From contig SCFE01000065.1 in NCBI GenBank assembly GCA_004352715.1, positions 627,707 through 691,706 of the forward strand: a stretch of DNA of 64,000 bases. Direction: 5' to 3'. The stretch comes from Hofstenia miamia. Its lineage: Eukaryota > Xenacoelomorpha > Acoela. Positions 1 through 9,359 of the stretch are shown piece after piece. The position numbers and the translations under genes were made by a program. A model generated the notes under the pieces. The model worked only from the letters and a program-made list of their open reading frames with translations. It did not search any database and had not been told where the DNA came from. The stretch's first letter is position 1, and the number at the start of each line of letters is the position of its first letter.

Positions 1-12
1 TTAACCTATAAT

Positions 13-406
13 CATAGACGGAAGCGGGTGCAATTTTTTATAACCGGAATGAACCACACTCGCAGTGAGTGGGCCAGCACCGCACCCGAATATCTGTTAG
101 AAAAATTCACCCGCACCCACCACGCACTCGCTATTTTCTAACGAGGCGGTGTCATTTAAAGTAATTAAGCCAAAAATGTCAATCACCGAATTGACTCTCT
201 ATTAATTTTGTTTGATTGAGTGAATGATGTCAAACATGTTATATTATATAGATTTCATAGTATAATTAATAATGTATTAGCTTAGTATTACACATGTCAC
301 GAAATCAAAATGTCAACCCGCGTGGCATTCGCAATTCAGCACCAGCACTGAACCGCACCCGCGCTTTTGTGGGTAAAACCGCAACCCGCACACGCGTCCA
401 TCTCTG
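13..406. mobile_element. hAT-type miniature element, family F
   Basis: The ends are imperfect inverted repeats: CATAGACGGAAGCGGGTGC on the left, and the complement of the right end reads CAGAGATGGACGCGTGTGC. Flanking 8-mers CCTATAAT (5-12) and CCTATAAA (407-414) differ at one base, consistent with an aged 8-bp target duplication. The interior is AT-rich between GC-rich CACCCGCAC-type arms and has no open frame. Confidence 0.7.
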
Positions 407-473
407 CCTATAAATGTGATGCCCACACATTCATTCTGAACTGTTCCTAGCATGTGCTTAAACCTAGTTTACA

Positions 474-640
474 TAGAAAACAGTTAATTTTATGTTTGCG
501 CTGAAAATTTTGGATTGGTTTCAATTTATAGCCTTTACATACTAAATTATTATTTTTAAAACGCTTAAAAAATATCATTTTTTTCATGGAATTTTTTTAA
601 ATTCGCTATAATTTTGTAACCTTTGACCCTATCTGCATTT
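474..640 (+). repeat. Dispersed repeat J, copy 1
   Basis: The stretch including TTTATAGCCTTTA and CCTTTGACCCTATCTGCAT recurs in inverted orientation at 4176-4345. No target duplication was resolved. The two copies flank the first four furry exons in opposite orientation. Confidence 0.6.
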
Positions 641-710
641 TTTAAAAAATCTTGATTTCGTGCAGATTTGAAGTTTATATTTGACAAAAGTTAGAGTGAA
701 CTAGATAACC

Positions 711-988
711 CATTTCATTCTAATGCAACAAAATATTGGAATCTTAGAACATTGAAATCTATGGATGGTAAAACTAGTTGAATCAGCTCCAGTTATCAAA
801 TATGCTGCAATCAACCAATTATTACACAACCTTAGTTGTGAGTTGATCCCATTTCATTCTAATGCAACAAAATATTGGAATCTTAGAACATTGAAATCTA
901 TGGATGGTAAAACTAGTTGAATCAGCTCCAGTTATCAAATATGCTGCAATCAACCAATTATTACACAATCTTAGTTTTGAGTTGATCC
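711..988 (+). repeat. Two-copy tandem duplication, period 139 bp
   Basis: Positions 711-849 are repeated at 850-988 with only a couple of differences (for example CTTAGTTGTGAG against CTTAGTTTTGAG). There is no N between the copies, so unlike other duplications here this one may be real. It lies upstream of the first furry exon seen. Confidence 0.85.
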
Positions 989-1123
989 GCATTGAAATCT
1001 TCCTTTAAGTCAAACTGTATAACTTTTTCTTCTAATTTCCCTCTGCGACAACCCTGTGCCTCCTTTTTCAAATGATTCCGTAAACTTGAAAAAATCAATC
1101 ATATTTTCTTTTGACTACTTTAG

Positions 1124-1167
1124 GAGTCGTTTTCCCAGTGACATGTCAACAAAGAGATATTGGTTTA
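1124..1167 (+). CDS. Possible upstream furry exon (weak)
   Basis: A strong pyrimidine-rich acceptor (ending TACTTTAG, 1123) precedes a short open stretch translating as VVFPVTCQQRDIGL. A GT at 1168 would end it in phase 0, as exon 1328-1620 requires. I do not recognise the peptide as a known Furry block, and the donor is weak. It could equally be a chance acceptor. Confidence 0.2.
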
Positions 1168-1327
1168 GTGTACAAGCACCCTTTCTTTGAAAAGATTTTG
1201 TTACCCCAATTGCTTTACAGCAATAATTAAATTTTAACTTTGTTATAATGGTGCACTTGTCATAGTTTAATTTTTTTCTAGTTTATCCTCTTGTGCAACT
1301 AATTTTCTTTAATTGTTCATAAATTAG

Positions 1328-1620
1328 GCGATGTGTTCAGTTATCTGTTGTGGTCGTACACCGAAACATCTTTTAACTGCTGAAAGCAACATTTATGCAT
1401 GGTTAGAAGCAATGCTGACTTCCGCATGTCCTGCTGTTTACGAAATCGGTTGCGAGACGCTGAGACTACTTTTGGTTAATAACTCTTCCACCCTGGAAAA
1501 CGAGAGCAATATGGATATCCATGATCTCGTCTGTTGGACAATAGATGCTTGCTACACTTCCACTGTTACTTCAGCATGTAACGGATGTTTTCTGGCACTG
1601 GCTGCCATTTTACATGATCG
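1328..1620 (+). CDS. fry: Furry-family protein, internal exon 1 of those seen
   Basis: The exon runs from an AG acceptor at 1326-1327 to a GT donor at 1621-1622, starts in phase 0 and ends with two bases of an Arg codon. It encodes about 97 residues. The stretch HLLTAESNIYAWLEAML, followed by GCETLRLLL and GCFLALAAI, matches the conserved central part of Furry proteins (animal FRY/FRYL, Drosophila furry, worm SAX-2) as I know them. Furry is a giant HEAT-like scaffold that binds and activates NDR/LATS-type kinases at the cell cortex and microtubules. The match is by recalled family pattern, not by a search. The ATG at 1331 lies inside the exon and is not the gene start; upstream exons are probably outside the window. 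Confidence 0.85.
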
Positions 1621-1763
1621 GTAAACTTTTCCATTACTTTTTGGGCTATTCGAGCGTTCGAAACAGTTAATAGATTTTTGTTTTAGCAAAAGGTTATTGT
1701 TTTTAAAATTATAGTTTTATATTCGCTAATGTGAAAATCGACGATTATCTTTGAAATAATTAG

Positions 1764-2032
1764 GAATCTGCCGGTGAGTTCAATATCTCTTCTCAACCTC
1801 ATTCTATTCAACACCGCGAGTCCATCCTTTCAAGTGAAAGAAACTGCGCTCTGCCTTCTTCAAGTAATTGACAAGCAAATCACAAATAGCGAATCCATAA
1901 ACACCTCATCAACCAGTATCACCACCCATAACACCTACATTCCTCTGCAACCAACTTATAATAAGACCCAGCAGGCACTTTCCGCAGAATTAGCCAAATC
2001 CCATTCTTATCTCACCTTGGCAATGTTCTCCG
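1764..2032 (+). CDS. fry: Furry-family protein, exon 2
   Basis: This exon follows a 143-bp intron. Its first base completes the split Arg codon, giving R-N-L-P-V, and the frame stays open to a donor at 2033. It encodes an HEAT-like helical segment with QVKETALCLLQVIDK, a low-complexity Ser/Thr/Asn insert, then LSAELAKSHSYLTLAMFS. In known Furry proteins the same order is seen: an 'ETA..LLQ.LD' helix, a variable loop, then 'L...L...P.LT..MFSE'. It ends in phase 1 (G), which joins exactly with the AA that opens the next exon to make Glu. Confidence 0.85.
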
Positions 2033-2129
2033 GTAATTCATTATATTCATTTCTTTTAGGTTTTCGTTACTGATAATACTTTATGTTATCCCTTCAAAAA
2101 GTTGCATGATTTTAGATTAATTAATTTAG

Positions 2130-2329
2130 AAGTAACGCAAAGATTCGAAACGGCACATTTCAGTGCGCAGCAAACTCTGCTGATATATCTTTTACCGTGG
2201 CTGGCAAACATAGAGCTAATGGATGAGAGCATCATCCGCTTATCCATAGAAGATGGCATATCCTACAACAAGGATTCAATACCTGCAACTGACTGTGTTC
2301 TTAACAATCTGTTTTATATCACTATCAAG
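2130..2329 (+). CDS. fry: Furry-family protein, exon 3
   Basis: Acceptor AG is at 2128-2129 and donor GT at 2330-2331; the upstream intron is only 97 bp. The translation begins EVTQRFETAHFSAQQTLLIY, then LLPWLANIELMD, and ends LNNLFYITIK. These are among the most conserved Furry signatures (E-x-x-x-R-x-x-T-A, LLPW-x-x-N-x-EL and LNNL-x-x-x-T-x-K). The exon ends in phase 0. Reading past the donor reaches a stop at 2342, which confirms that splicing is needed. Confidence 0.87.
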
Positions 2330-2757
2330 GTGCCATTCTTATGACCTTATTAAAAATTGAGTTGAAATTAATCTAGAATTGAATTCACATTAATTTTCTA
2401 CTGTATTTAAAATACACGCAACATTAATATGTGATAATAGTTAAACATTAAGTGGACGTCACGAGATTAATTTTACTTTTAGTAGTCGCAACTTAGTTTT
2501 CATTAAATTGTGATTTAAAAATCCGATTGTACGAATTTCCTTCGATCCATAAATAAGCAAAATCTCTTTTGAATGCATTTAAAACTTAGTTGTTGACAAA
2601 ATTTCGTATCATTGGACTATAATATTCAAAATAATGAAAGAATATAAGCCGGTTGGATATCTATTTCCTCAATTTGTTTGGATTTTAAATTGTAGGCTTT
2701 TTCAACCACCATTTGAAGTTTTGATTGTTGGATGTTTCATAAGTGTCAATTGTTTAG

Positions 2758-2895
2758 CATTCGTTCACACATAGTCGTGGCATCGAGAATGTCTGGATCA
2801 CACTTTGCTCTGTGAATCAGTCCAACGTGAAAGTTATCTTGAATTTTCTCATGCAGATGTGTGCTGTAGCTTCAAGTGAACCTCTACTGCCCTAT
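2758..2895 (+). CDS. fry: Furry-family protein, exon 4
   Basis: The AG at 2756-2757 opens a phase-0 exon of 46 codons that ends before GT at 2896-2897. It encodes RGIENVWITLCS, then a helix VKVILNFLMQMCAVAS, and ends EPLLPY. This corresponds to the 'E-N-x-W-x-x-L' and 'L-x-F-L-x-x-x-C-x-V-x-x-x-x-x-L-L-P-Y' blocks of Furry. A second AG at 2774-2775 would put the exon out of frame with the family match, so the upstream acceptor is preferred. Confidence 0.85.
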
Positions 2896-3520
2896 GTATG
2901 CTTTTATTTGTGCATTCAATTATTTCACTTTTGTATTATACGCTCTGTTAATTTATTCTACGGATTCAGTGCACCTATATATTGTAATTAGTCAAATTTT
3001 ATGCCATCTAGCGGTTAAAATCCATTTATATTTTCATTAATTTTTTACCAATCAACATTGATTTTTAATAATTTGGTTAAAGCATTATGCAAATCTGGAT
3101 TTCTCAAATATATAATTTCTTTATCTAATGAAAGTAAAATCTTGAGTTTAAGCCTCAAGATCTTGTATGTAATTGTTTATTAAAACAATTTTTGTGTGTA
3201 TTACTGTAGGTAATTGTTCTAAACAGAAAACAAAATTGTTTATCAATAAAAATCTATAACATTATTTTGATCAAGTATATAATTATGTGTAAATAATACA
3301 AATTTATTTATAAAAATTATAAAATACAATACATTGAAATTCACTTTTCTGATATAATGTTATACTTAATAGTTTTCGACATTTTAAGTACAATTTCAAC
3401 CCATAACTTTTTAATATTGAAATCGAAAGTGAATTTGTTTAAATCAGCAAATCTATTACACCTAGCTGTGTTATTTCTATTATTTTAATAATGTTTCATT
3501 AAGTACTGCAATACGCACAC

Positions 3521-3800
3521 CAGGGGTGGAAACTCCAATTTTTTGTCGGGTGCGGGTCGGTTTTGGCAAGTTTTTTCTTTAAATCAGGTCTTGTCGGATT
3601 GATCAATAACATTGAGATTAATTACTGGTTACATGTATAGGTCTTAAGGCGACATTGAATGATTGAATGGTATGTTACATGTAACGGGCTACCTAGTTAT
3701 GTCTGAAAACGCATAATTTTATTTGTTTTGGGGCAATCGAATCAAATTTTGGAAAACGGATCGGATCGGCTCCAAAAAATTTGACCCGTTTCCAGGCCTG
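3521..3800. mobile_element. hAT-type miniature element, family E
   Basis: The left end CAGGGGTGGAAAC pairs with the complement of the right end CAGGCCTGGAAAC. Flanks ACGCACAC (3513-3520) and ATGCGCAC (3801-3808) match at six of eight bases, with two transitions, as expected of an old 8-bp duplication. GC-rich arms contain GGGTGCGGGTCGG. It sits in the furry intron between exons 4 and 5. Confidence 0.65.
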
Positions 3801-4175
3801 ATGCGCACTTATTTTTACAGTTCTAATTCTTGAATTATGAGTTAAAGTAAGTCTAAATGAATATATCTAGGCGCATTTCATTCGCCTTATACTATGTTCA
3901 TTAAAATTAACACTTTTTGACAATTAGTATGATTAAGTGACTTATTAATTGGATAAGAGTTTAATAGATTTCTAAATTTTTCAAAAAAACGTAGATTATG
4001 TTCTACAAATATGTCGGATCTTTTATATTCAACACAAAACATTATCCTCTATCTTACATGAGGAGGGGCTGATTTGATCCCCTTCGATATTGTTAAATAT
4101 AACTCAAAGACCGTTTTTTATATAAACTATCCTTCCATGACTTTTTTCTTTAACTGGTTTGCATCTTTTGACGAT

Positions 4176-4345
4176 AAGTTATGCAGATAGGGTCAAAGGT
4201 TACAAAGTATAACAATTTAAAAAAAGTCCATGAAAGACTAACACTTTTTGAGAGGTTCAAAAATAACAATTTTCTATATATAAAGGCTATAAACCAATGC
4301 AGAATTTTCAATGGAAATTTATAATTATATTTTCTCTGTTTTATT
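4176..4345 (-). repeat. Dispersed repeat J, copy 2 (inverted)
   Basis: This is the inverted counterpart of 474-640, sharing GATAGGGTCAAAGGTTACAAA and TAAAGGCTATAAACCAATG. Divergence is moderate, with several indels. Confidence 0.6.
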
Positions 4346-5948
4346 TGCAATTATACGCGTTTCTCTTGATTCCTATGTTAGTAATATTTCTAAGATTTTG
4401 TGTCATAATGAGAAATTAATAAAATTTGATACATAACCTAATTAATGTAAGCATGATTTGCATATCAATTTCGTATTGCAAAATGGTTTTCCAAGATATT
4501 CCTCACGTATCAAAGTATCTCCACACCAAATTTGGTGTTGATCGGATGTACTGTTTCTAAGATCCGAGGGAGAGGCCAATTACCCCCTCCGAAATAATTG
4601 CTACAAAAAGCCCAGATAAATAAAATAGGCTTAATTGTAGGCTTTCTATTTTGTTAGATAACATGAAATTCAAAGTTTACTTATTTTCTGACACTACACA
4701 CCCAGCAAACGCATTTTCCAAAAGTTTTCTTGCAGTTATCAAGTATTTGGAGGACTCTCTTTAATAAAGTTTTTGTTGTTGCTGCTCTAATATAACGTAA
4801 ATTGAAATGATTACTTAATTCCCATGGTATCTCTTGAAACCTTATACCACAATTTAGTTTTGGCAGTTAAATCTTTCTAAAACTGGAAGTTTAGACAATT
4901 TTATTCCTTCACAATTCCTTGGTAATTCAGGTCAGTTATTCCAAATGCGACAGTGATTGATAAGCATTATATAACAAAACCGAGACCAAAAATGTAACCG
5001 GTACTTCCTGAAATCGGACCGACAGTAATTTGAAATTAGGGTATTAAATCATTCGATTTCTAAAAAAAATTTACTAAAACAAAATTAAAAAATATGAAAT
5101 ACTTTGATTTATTTAAAATATTTGTGTAGAGTTATCTTATTAACCTGCCTTCATTACGGGGGTTATGTTACAGGTCCTGTATTGTCTGGCTCTCAAGTTG
5201 CTTGTACGAACGCAGTTGCGAGGGCGAGCGGGTTTAATTTCTGGAAAAAATGATGGTAAGTTGAAAAATGTTTTAAAAGTCAATGTCAACCATTCAATTT
5301 CGCCTGATTTGCTACAAGGCTATGCTTTTGCAAAATCGCCCAAAAGTCTGGAACTAGGTTTAAGAAACAAAAACATTTGAGTAATTAAATATTTTGATGT
5401 ATAGGAAAATTGGTTTTATTGAAAATGCATGCAAATTACTTTATTCTCTACAGTTGTTTCTATCGGCTTTTGTTTGTTTATGCCATAGTATAGCATACGT
5501 TGTTTTTTTCTTGTAATTTTTCACGTGAGATTGTTTAAATGAAGAAGAAAACATAGCGTTTGTTTTGACCATCATTTAAACTCAAACATTTTAATATTCG
5601 TTTCTGTTTTAATAATGACATTTCAGTAAGTATGCTTCTTATATACCATGTACTTATATAACTTTCCTTAAGGACTTAGAAACATTTGTTTTCTGTAAGA
5701 AATAAATTTTAAGCAAAAAATATATAACCAACAAAAAAGTATGTATATACAAGGTTTCCATAAATTCTTGAAACAATTTATTTTTAATTTCGCCACTGTT
5801 TAAATGTGTGAACTTCTTCCTGGATGAAGTACATTAGATTTTTCAATTCATCTGCTATCATCCAATTTAACCATATAGATGCAAAAAATATAAATTTTGA
5901 AGTCTACATTCAAAAATTACTAATTTTCCTTTGTCTAGACTTTACGGA

Positions 5949-5972
5949 CACCCTATATATATATATATATAT
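5949..5972. repeat. (TA)n microsatellite
   Basis: A short run of TA dinucleotides. Confidence 0.9.
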
Positions 5973-6331
5973 GAAATGTTTTCCTATAGTCACATTTTGT
6001 ATGAATATTTGCGAATGTATAAATATCGAGGTTAATTTAGAAGTAAATTAATTTTATATTATCAGAATATTGATTGCGAATATTTAGTTAAAAGTTTATG
6101 TCTAGCACAAATATATCTCGAAAATATATTAATATTAATATTCTTATTGTTTACAAAGTATGGAAGAAGCGTATTTCCTTAAAAGGAAAAGTGGTTCCAT
6201 TGTTCGTAATTTTAAATATAATTAATCATTTTTATATAGATGTATGCTAATGTAAAACAGATGTCAATGTTAAAATAGCCCTTACATCAACATTAAATCC
6301 TATCGGCTGAAGTCATAGGTAGGCATATCGA

Positions 6332-6796
6332 CAGACTTGTCAACGAGCCGACATTTCCAAGCTCGGCTCGGCTCNNNNNNNNNNNNNNNNNNNNNNNNNN
6401 NNNNNNNNNNNNNNNNNNNNNNNNNNNNNNNNNNNNNNNNNNNNNNNNNNNNNNNNNNNNNNNNNNNNNNNNNNNNNNNNNNNNNNNNTCGGCTCGGCTC
6501 GGCTTGGCTCGGTACATAAAATCTTTGAATGAGGTTCGTTCTAGCTCGGTATTTTTTTAAAAATATTGTTCTCAATGAATTTTTTACATAGCTCTTCCTA
6601 TTATTTAATAAAAATTTCTTAAATAAGATTATAGGAAAGGCATACTGACTACAAAAAATAAGAAAATCTCCATAATCAAATTAACATGCAGAACTATAAA
6701 CTTGCTATGCCTAAAATAGGCTCGTTTCGGGCTCGTTGTATATCAAATACTGTGCTCAAGCTCGGCTCGGCTCGGCTCGGCTCGTTGACAAGTCTG
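6332..6796 (+). mobile_element. hAT-type miniature element, family A, copy A1 (contains gap)
   Basis: It begins CAGACTTGTCAACGAGCCG and ends with the inverted TTGACAAGTCTG. Exact 8-bp duplications CATATCGA flank it (6324-6331, 6797-6804). The left arm carries a CTCGG pentanucleotide run interrupted by 114 N (6375-6488). The AT-rich centre contains ATAGCTCTTCCTATTATTTA shared with the other copies. It has no transposase. Confidence 0.9.
6375..6488. other. Assembly gaps in the window
   Basis: N runs lie at 6375-6488, 25494-25831, 28413-28520, 30630-30683, 31253-31679 and 34686-34778. Single N are at 7967, 11842, 15795, 16225, 28091, 37785, 40180, 41198 and 46905. Long runs mostly fall in tandem repeats; many single N sit at duplicated contig ends. 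Confidence 0.95.
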
Positions 6797-6947
6797 CATA
6801 TCGAGTTAAATCAAAGGAATTGATTCTATTTCAACACATTTATATTACCAACAACCCTGAAAATCACCTTTCATGTCAACCTAGATTATGCTATGACGTT
6901 ATTTATTCCCGAACGGATTTTGTTTTTTTTAATTAGACAATGTTTAG

Positions 6948-7022
6948 GTGAAATTGATTTCAACATATATCGCTCGAGCCCGACCAGAGTGTCTTCTTCA
7001 AGAGCTTGTCTGCGAATTGAAG
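6948..7022 (+). CDS. fry: Furry-family protein, short exon 5
   Basis: This is a 25-codon exon after a 4-kb intron. The acceptor TTTAG ends at 6947 and the donor GT is at 7023-7024; it is phase 0 at both ends, matching exons 4 and 6. The translation VKLISTYIARARPECLLQEL then VCELK aligns without gaps to the Furry segment after LLPY (hydrophobic, then 'Y-x-x-R', then 'E-L-x-x-E-L'). It lies only 144 bp downstream of a hAT-type insertion (6332-6796). It was found by looking for the missing piece between exons 4 and 6, so it is slightly less certain than the longer exons. Confidence 0.75.
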
Positions 7023-7532
7023 GTATTTCATACATGCTCCATAGTTGTTTGATTTTCTAATTATTTTACAATGAGTTATCAAAGTACGGTTTGCCTTAAC
7101 TCTAGAACAACGAGTACTCCTTGAGAATACATTTACATCTGATGTTTCAAATGCGAACATTATTCAATAGAAACAAAATTTTTACTAATTGCAAATTCAA
7201 TGAGATTATCAACATAATTGGAAGTAAATGTACCTGCTAGTGTTTTTGCTGAATGAATAATGAAGCAAACAAAAAAGGCTTATAGGTCACTTTGACCTAT
7301 TGTCGCATTTCTACACCATTTCCAGGTAACATTTAGAAATCATCAACTTACATTTAGAAATCAAAAACTACTATTAGAAATCGTCAATTTACAATTAGAA
7401 ATGAAAAACTACGTTTGGAATTTAGTAATTATCATTTAGAAATCCTATAATTAAGGTTACACTTGATGCATCGCTCTGTTTTTTAAGCTAGTAAAAAGTC
7501 ATTCAAACGAACTCTATCACAAACTAACTGTA

Positions 7533-7748
7533 CTATAAGATGGTCACAAACCATAACAAATTTTCAAAAGTGTGTCCGTTTCCTTCAATACATTTTTTCA
7601 TACGATAAAACACTGATGCGCAGACCTTGCAAAGAGAAATATCCGCACCCATGACTGCAAATTCATGGAAGATTTTTTTCGCACAATTTCCGCATTGCCA
7701 GGCGCAAAGTAAGTTTCGATGATAAATATTCGCTCTTGTGAAAAACAC
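7533..7748 (-). CDS. Candidate exon: Cys4 zinc finger resembling a nuclear-receptor first finger
   Basis: On the minus strand, inside the furry intron between exons 5 and 6, 71 open codons contain Cys19-x2-Cys22-x17-Cys40-x2-Cys43, followed by ASVFYR. This resembles the first zinc finger of nuclear-receptor DNA-binding domains: C-x2-C-x13-C-x2-C, then a P-box with hydrophobic residues and Arg. The HEFAV before the third Cys also recalls the 'H-x-F-G-V' of that finger. The loop is four residues longer than usual and no second finger follows, so it may be one exon of a divergent receptor, a pseudogene, or chance. A possible acceptor precedes the AGCGAATATT stretch near the 5' end; a possible donor is the GTTTGT near 7552. 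Confidence 0.4.
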   Translation of the reverse strand: MFFTRANIYHRNLLCAWQCGNCAKKIFHEFAVMGADISLCKVCASVFYRMKKCIEGNGHTFENLLWFVTIL

Positions 7749-7967
7749 TGCATTCTATGCCTTAGTAAGATAAGCAATGAATAAACCTACTCACAATTAA
7801 TCCTTTTTGATTTGAATGATTTAAAATTAATGAAATCATTAAGTGGCAGTGTCGAAGAAATGCATTACTACACTTAAATTTGAAGCCTACTTGCTCATTT
7901 TGTTGCTTGACTCTTAATGAATCATTTTTAATGCAAATGTAACCTTACTTTTGGCACACCCTATATN

Positions 7968-8038
<71 letters not shown>
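7968..8038. repeat. (TA)n microsatellite
   Basis: About 70 bases of TA dinucleotides immediately after an N at 7967. Confidence 0.95.
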
Positions 8039-8041
<3 letters not shown>

Positions 8042-8676
8042 TAGATACGCGTGGATATACACTGTTTATTCAATGGAGATTATATTTTAATGTTTTTAAT
8101 TATTTTGTGAGATTTTATATATATGTAGATTAAATAAATATTTTCCTTTTCAAAAATTATTTTTTCGAATCTAGCAATGGCTTCATGTGCAATGAAAAAT
8201 TCTTTAGTGACCGAGAGTTCATCTCCATTTTGCAACTCGTTCGTTGGAAATTACTTGAATTTGTAAATCATATGATTCATTAAACAAAATTCGAAGTTGA
8301 CCAATTTCTCTATTAAAAGGTTTTTGGATTTAAGCCTTTAAAAGCTATCAAGTGTTTTCGCTCATGACTAGTCTTGCGGCAAGCAGTGAGAAAAATTGAA
8401 GTTTTGCTACTATTTGTTATGTAAAACGCTGCGTAATCTATCAATACAGTGTTAAAACTTGTAAGATTTAAATATAAAAATCGTTTCACCTGACCCAACT
8501 GAACGCGACAAAAAACTCACAGGTCGGATCAACTCGTTTCCGCCTTTGCTCTACATGCGCTCGGAATTTATGGACAACCTGTTTTTTTTTGGTTTTTTTC
8601 AAGTCTAAATATTGATTTTTAAGCATTTAGTTCAAATTTTTTAAACATTGTGCAAATGCGACATAAAATAATTTAG

Positions 8677-8924
8677 AATGTCGACTGTTTGCACAGCGTA
8701 GTTGAAAAAACCCAAGAGCCCACTCGCTACAGATTTGTTTCTCTCCGGAAGAACTCGACTATCGGTCTTTCATCATCTTTCAATGGAGTTACTCACCAAC
8801 AGCCTTACTTGGTTACTAATCCTGCAATACCTGAAGAACCACTGAAAATTTTACCATCGCCAGTCGATGAAAAAACCAATCGTTTCTCTTACATACCTGT
8901 ACGTCATGGCAGCCAATCAGAAAG
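8677..8924 (+). CDS. fry: Furry-family protein, exon 6
   Basis: The acceptor AG at 8675-8676 gives a phase-0 start, and the donor GT is at 8925-8926, leaving the last two bases AG of a split codon. The first 20 residues, ending TQEPTRYRF, align in length with the Furry segment ending 'P-x-x-Y-R-F'. A Ser/Thr-rich linker follows, then KTNRFSYIPVRHGSQSE, resembling the 'D-E-R-F-S-x-V-I-R-x-H' block. An alternative acceptor at 8695-8696 would break the phase with exon 5. The next conserved Furry block (W-rich, before the first large HEAT group) was not found in the rest of the window. Confidence 0.8.
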
Positions 8925-9027
8925 GTTAGAATCAATTATATTTCAATAACAGTGTTCAATAATGTGGTAATGTAATTATACCTGCGTAATTTTTATCAAA
9001 CAGTATGTTACGGTCTACTTATTTTAA

Positions 9028-9351
9028 CTTTAGCCGGGCATTGGTCGTAAATCTTTGACCACAACCGGCCGTTAGTCGTAATTTTTTTGTCGTAGTCATC
9101 GATTTTTACTACTACTTAGTGAAATATTGCATTTTTCAATGGAATGAATAAAACATGCTCATAGTTCGAACAACTCAAAAATGGACAAAGCGATTCAGTT
9201 TTAAAAACTAAAATATAAATAAAATTTATGGAGATAAATTATTCATCATAATGCTCAGAAGTGAATTTTCGTCGGGATTTTGGCCGTAAAACAAAATGTT
9301 TGGTTCTAGCCGGCCGTTGGTCGCGGCTACGGCCGGCTAAGGGCTAAACTG
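9028..9351. repeat. Dispersed repeat G, copy 1 (probable MITE)
   Basis: The ends are GC-rich and roughly inverted (TTTAGCCGGGCATTGGTCG, and the complement of the right end CAGTTTAGCCCTTAGCCGG). The AT-rich centre contains TTTTAAAAACTAAAATA and TTCATCATAATGCTCAGAA. A diverged relative is at 55638-55850. No target duplication was resolved. Confidence 0.55.
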
Positions 9352-9359
9352 ATGTCGCG

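Noticed and set aside
5165-5380. 71-residue plus-strand frame taken as part of Furry
   Set aside because: Peptide does not match the expected Furry segment, which is instead encoded at 6948-7022 with correct phase. Only the 82-bp spliceable part is kept as a finding.
6293-6575. Open frames across the N runs in family A elements
   Set aside because: They are produced by translating N and the CTCGG repeat; not coding.
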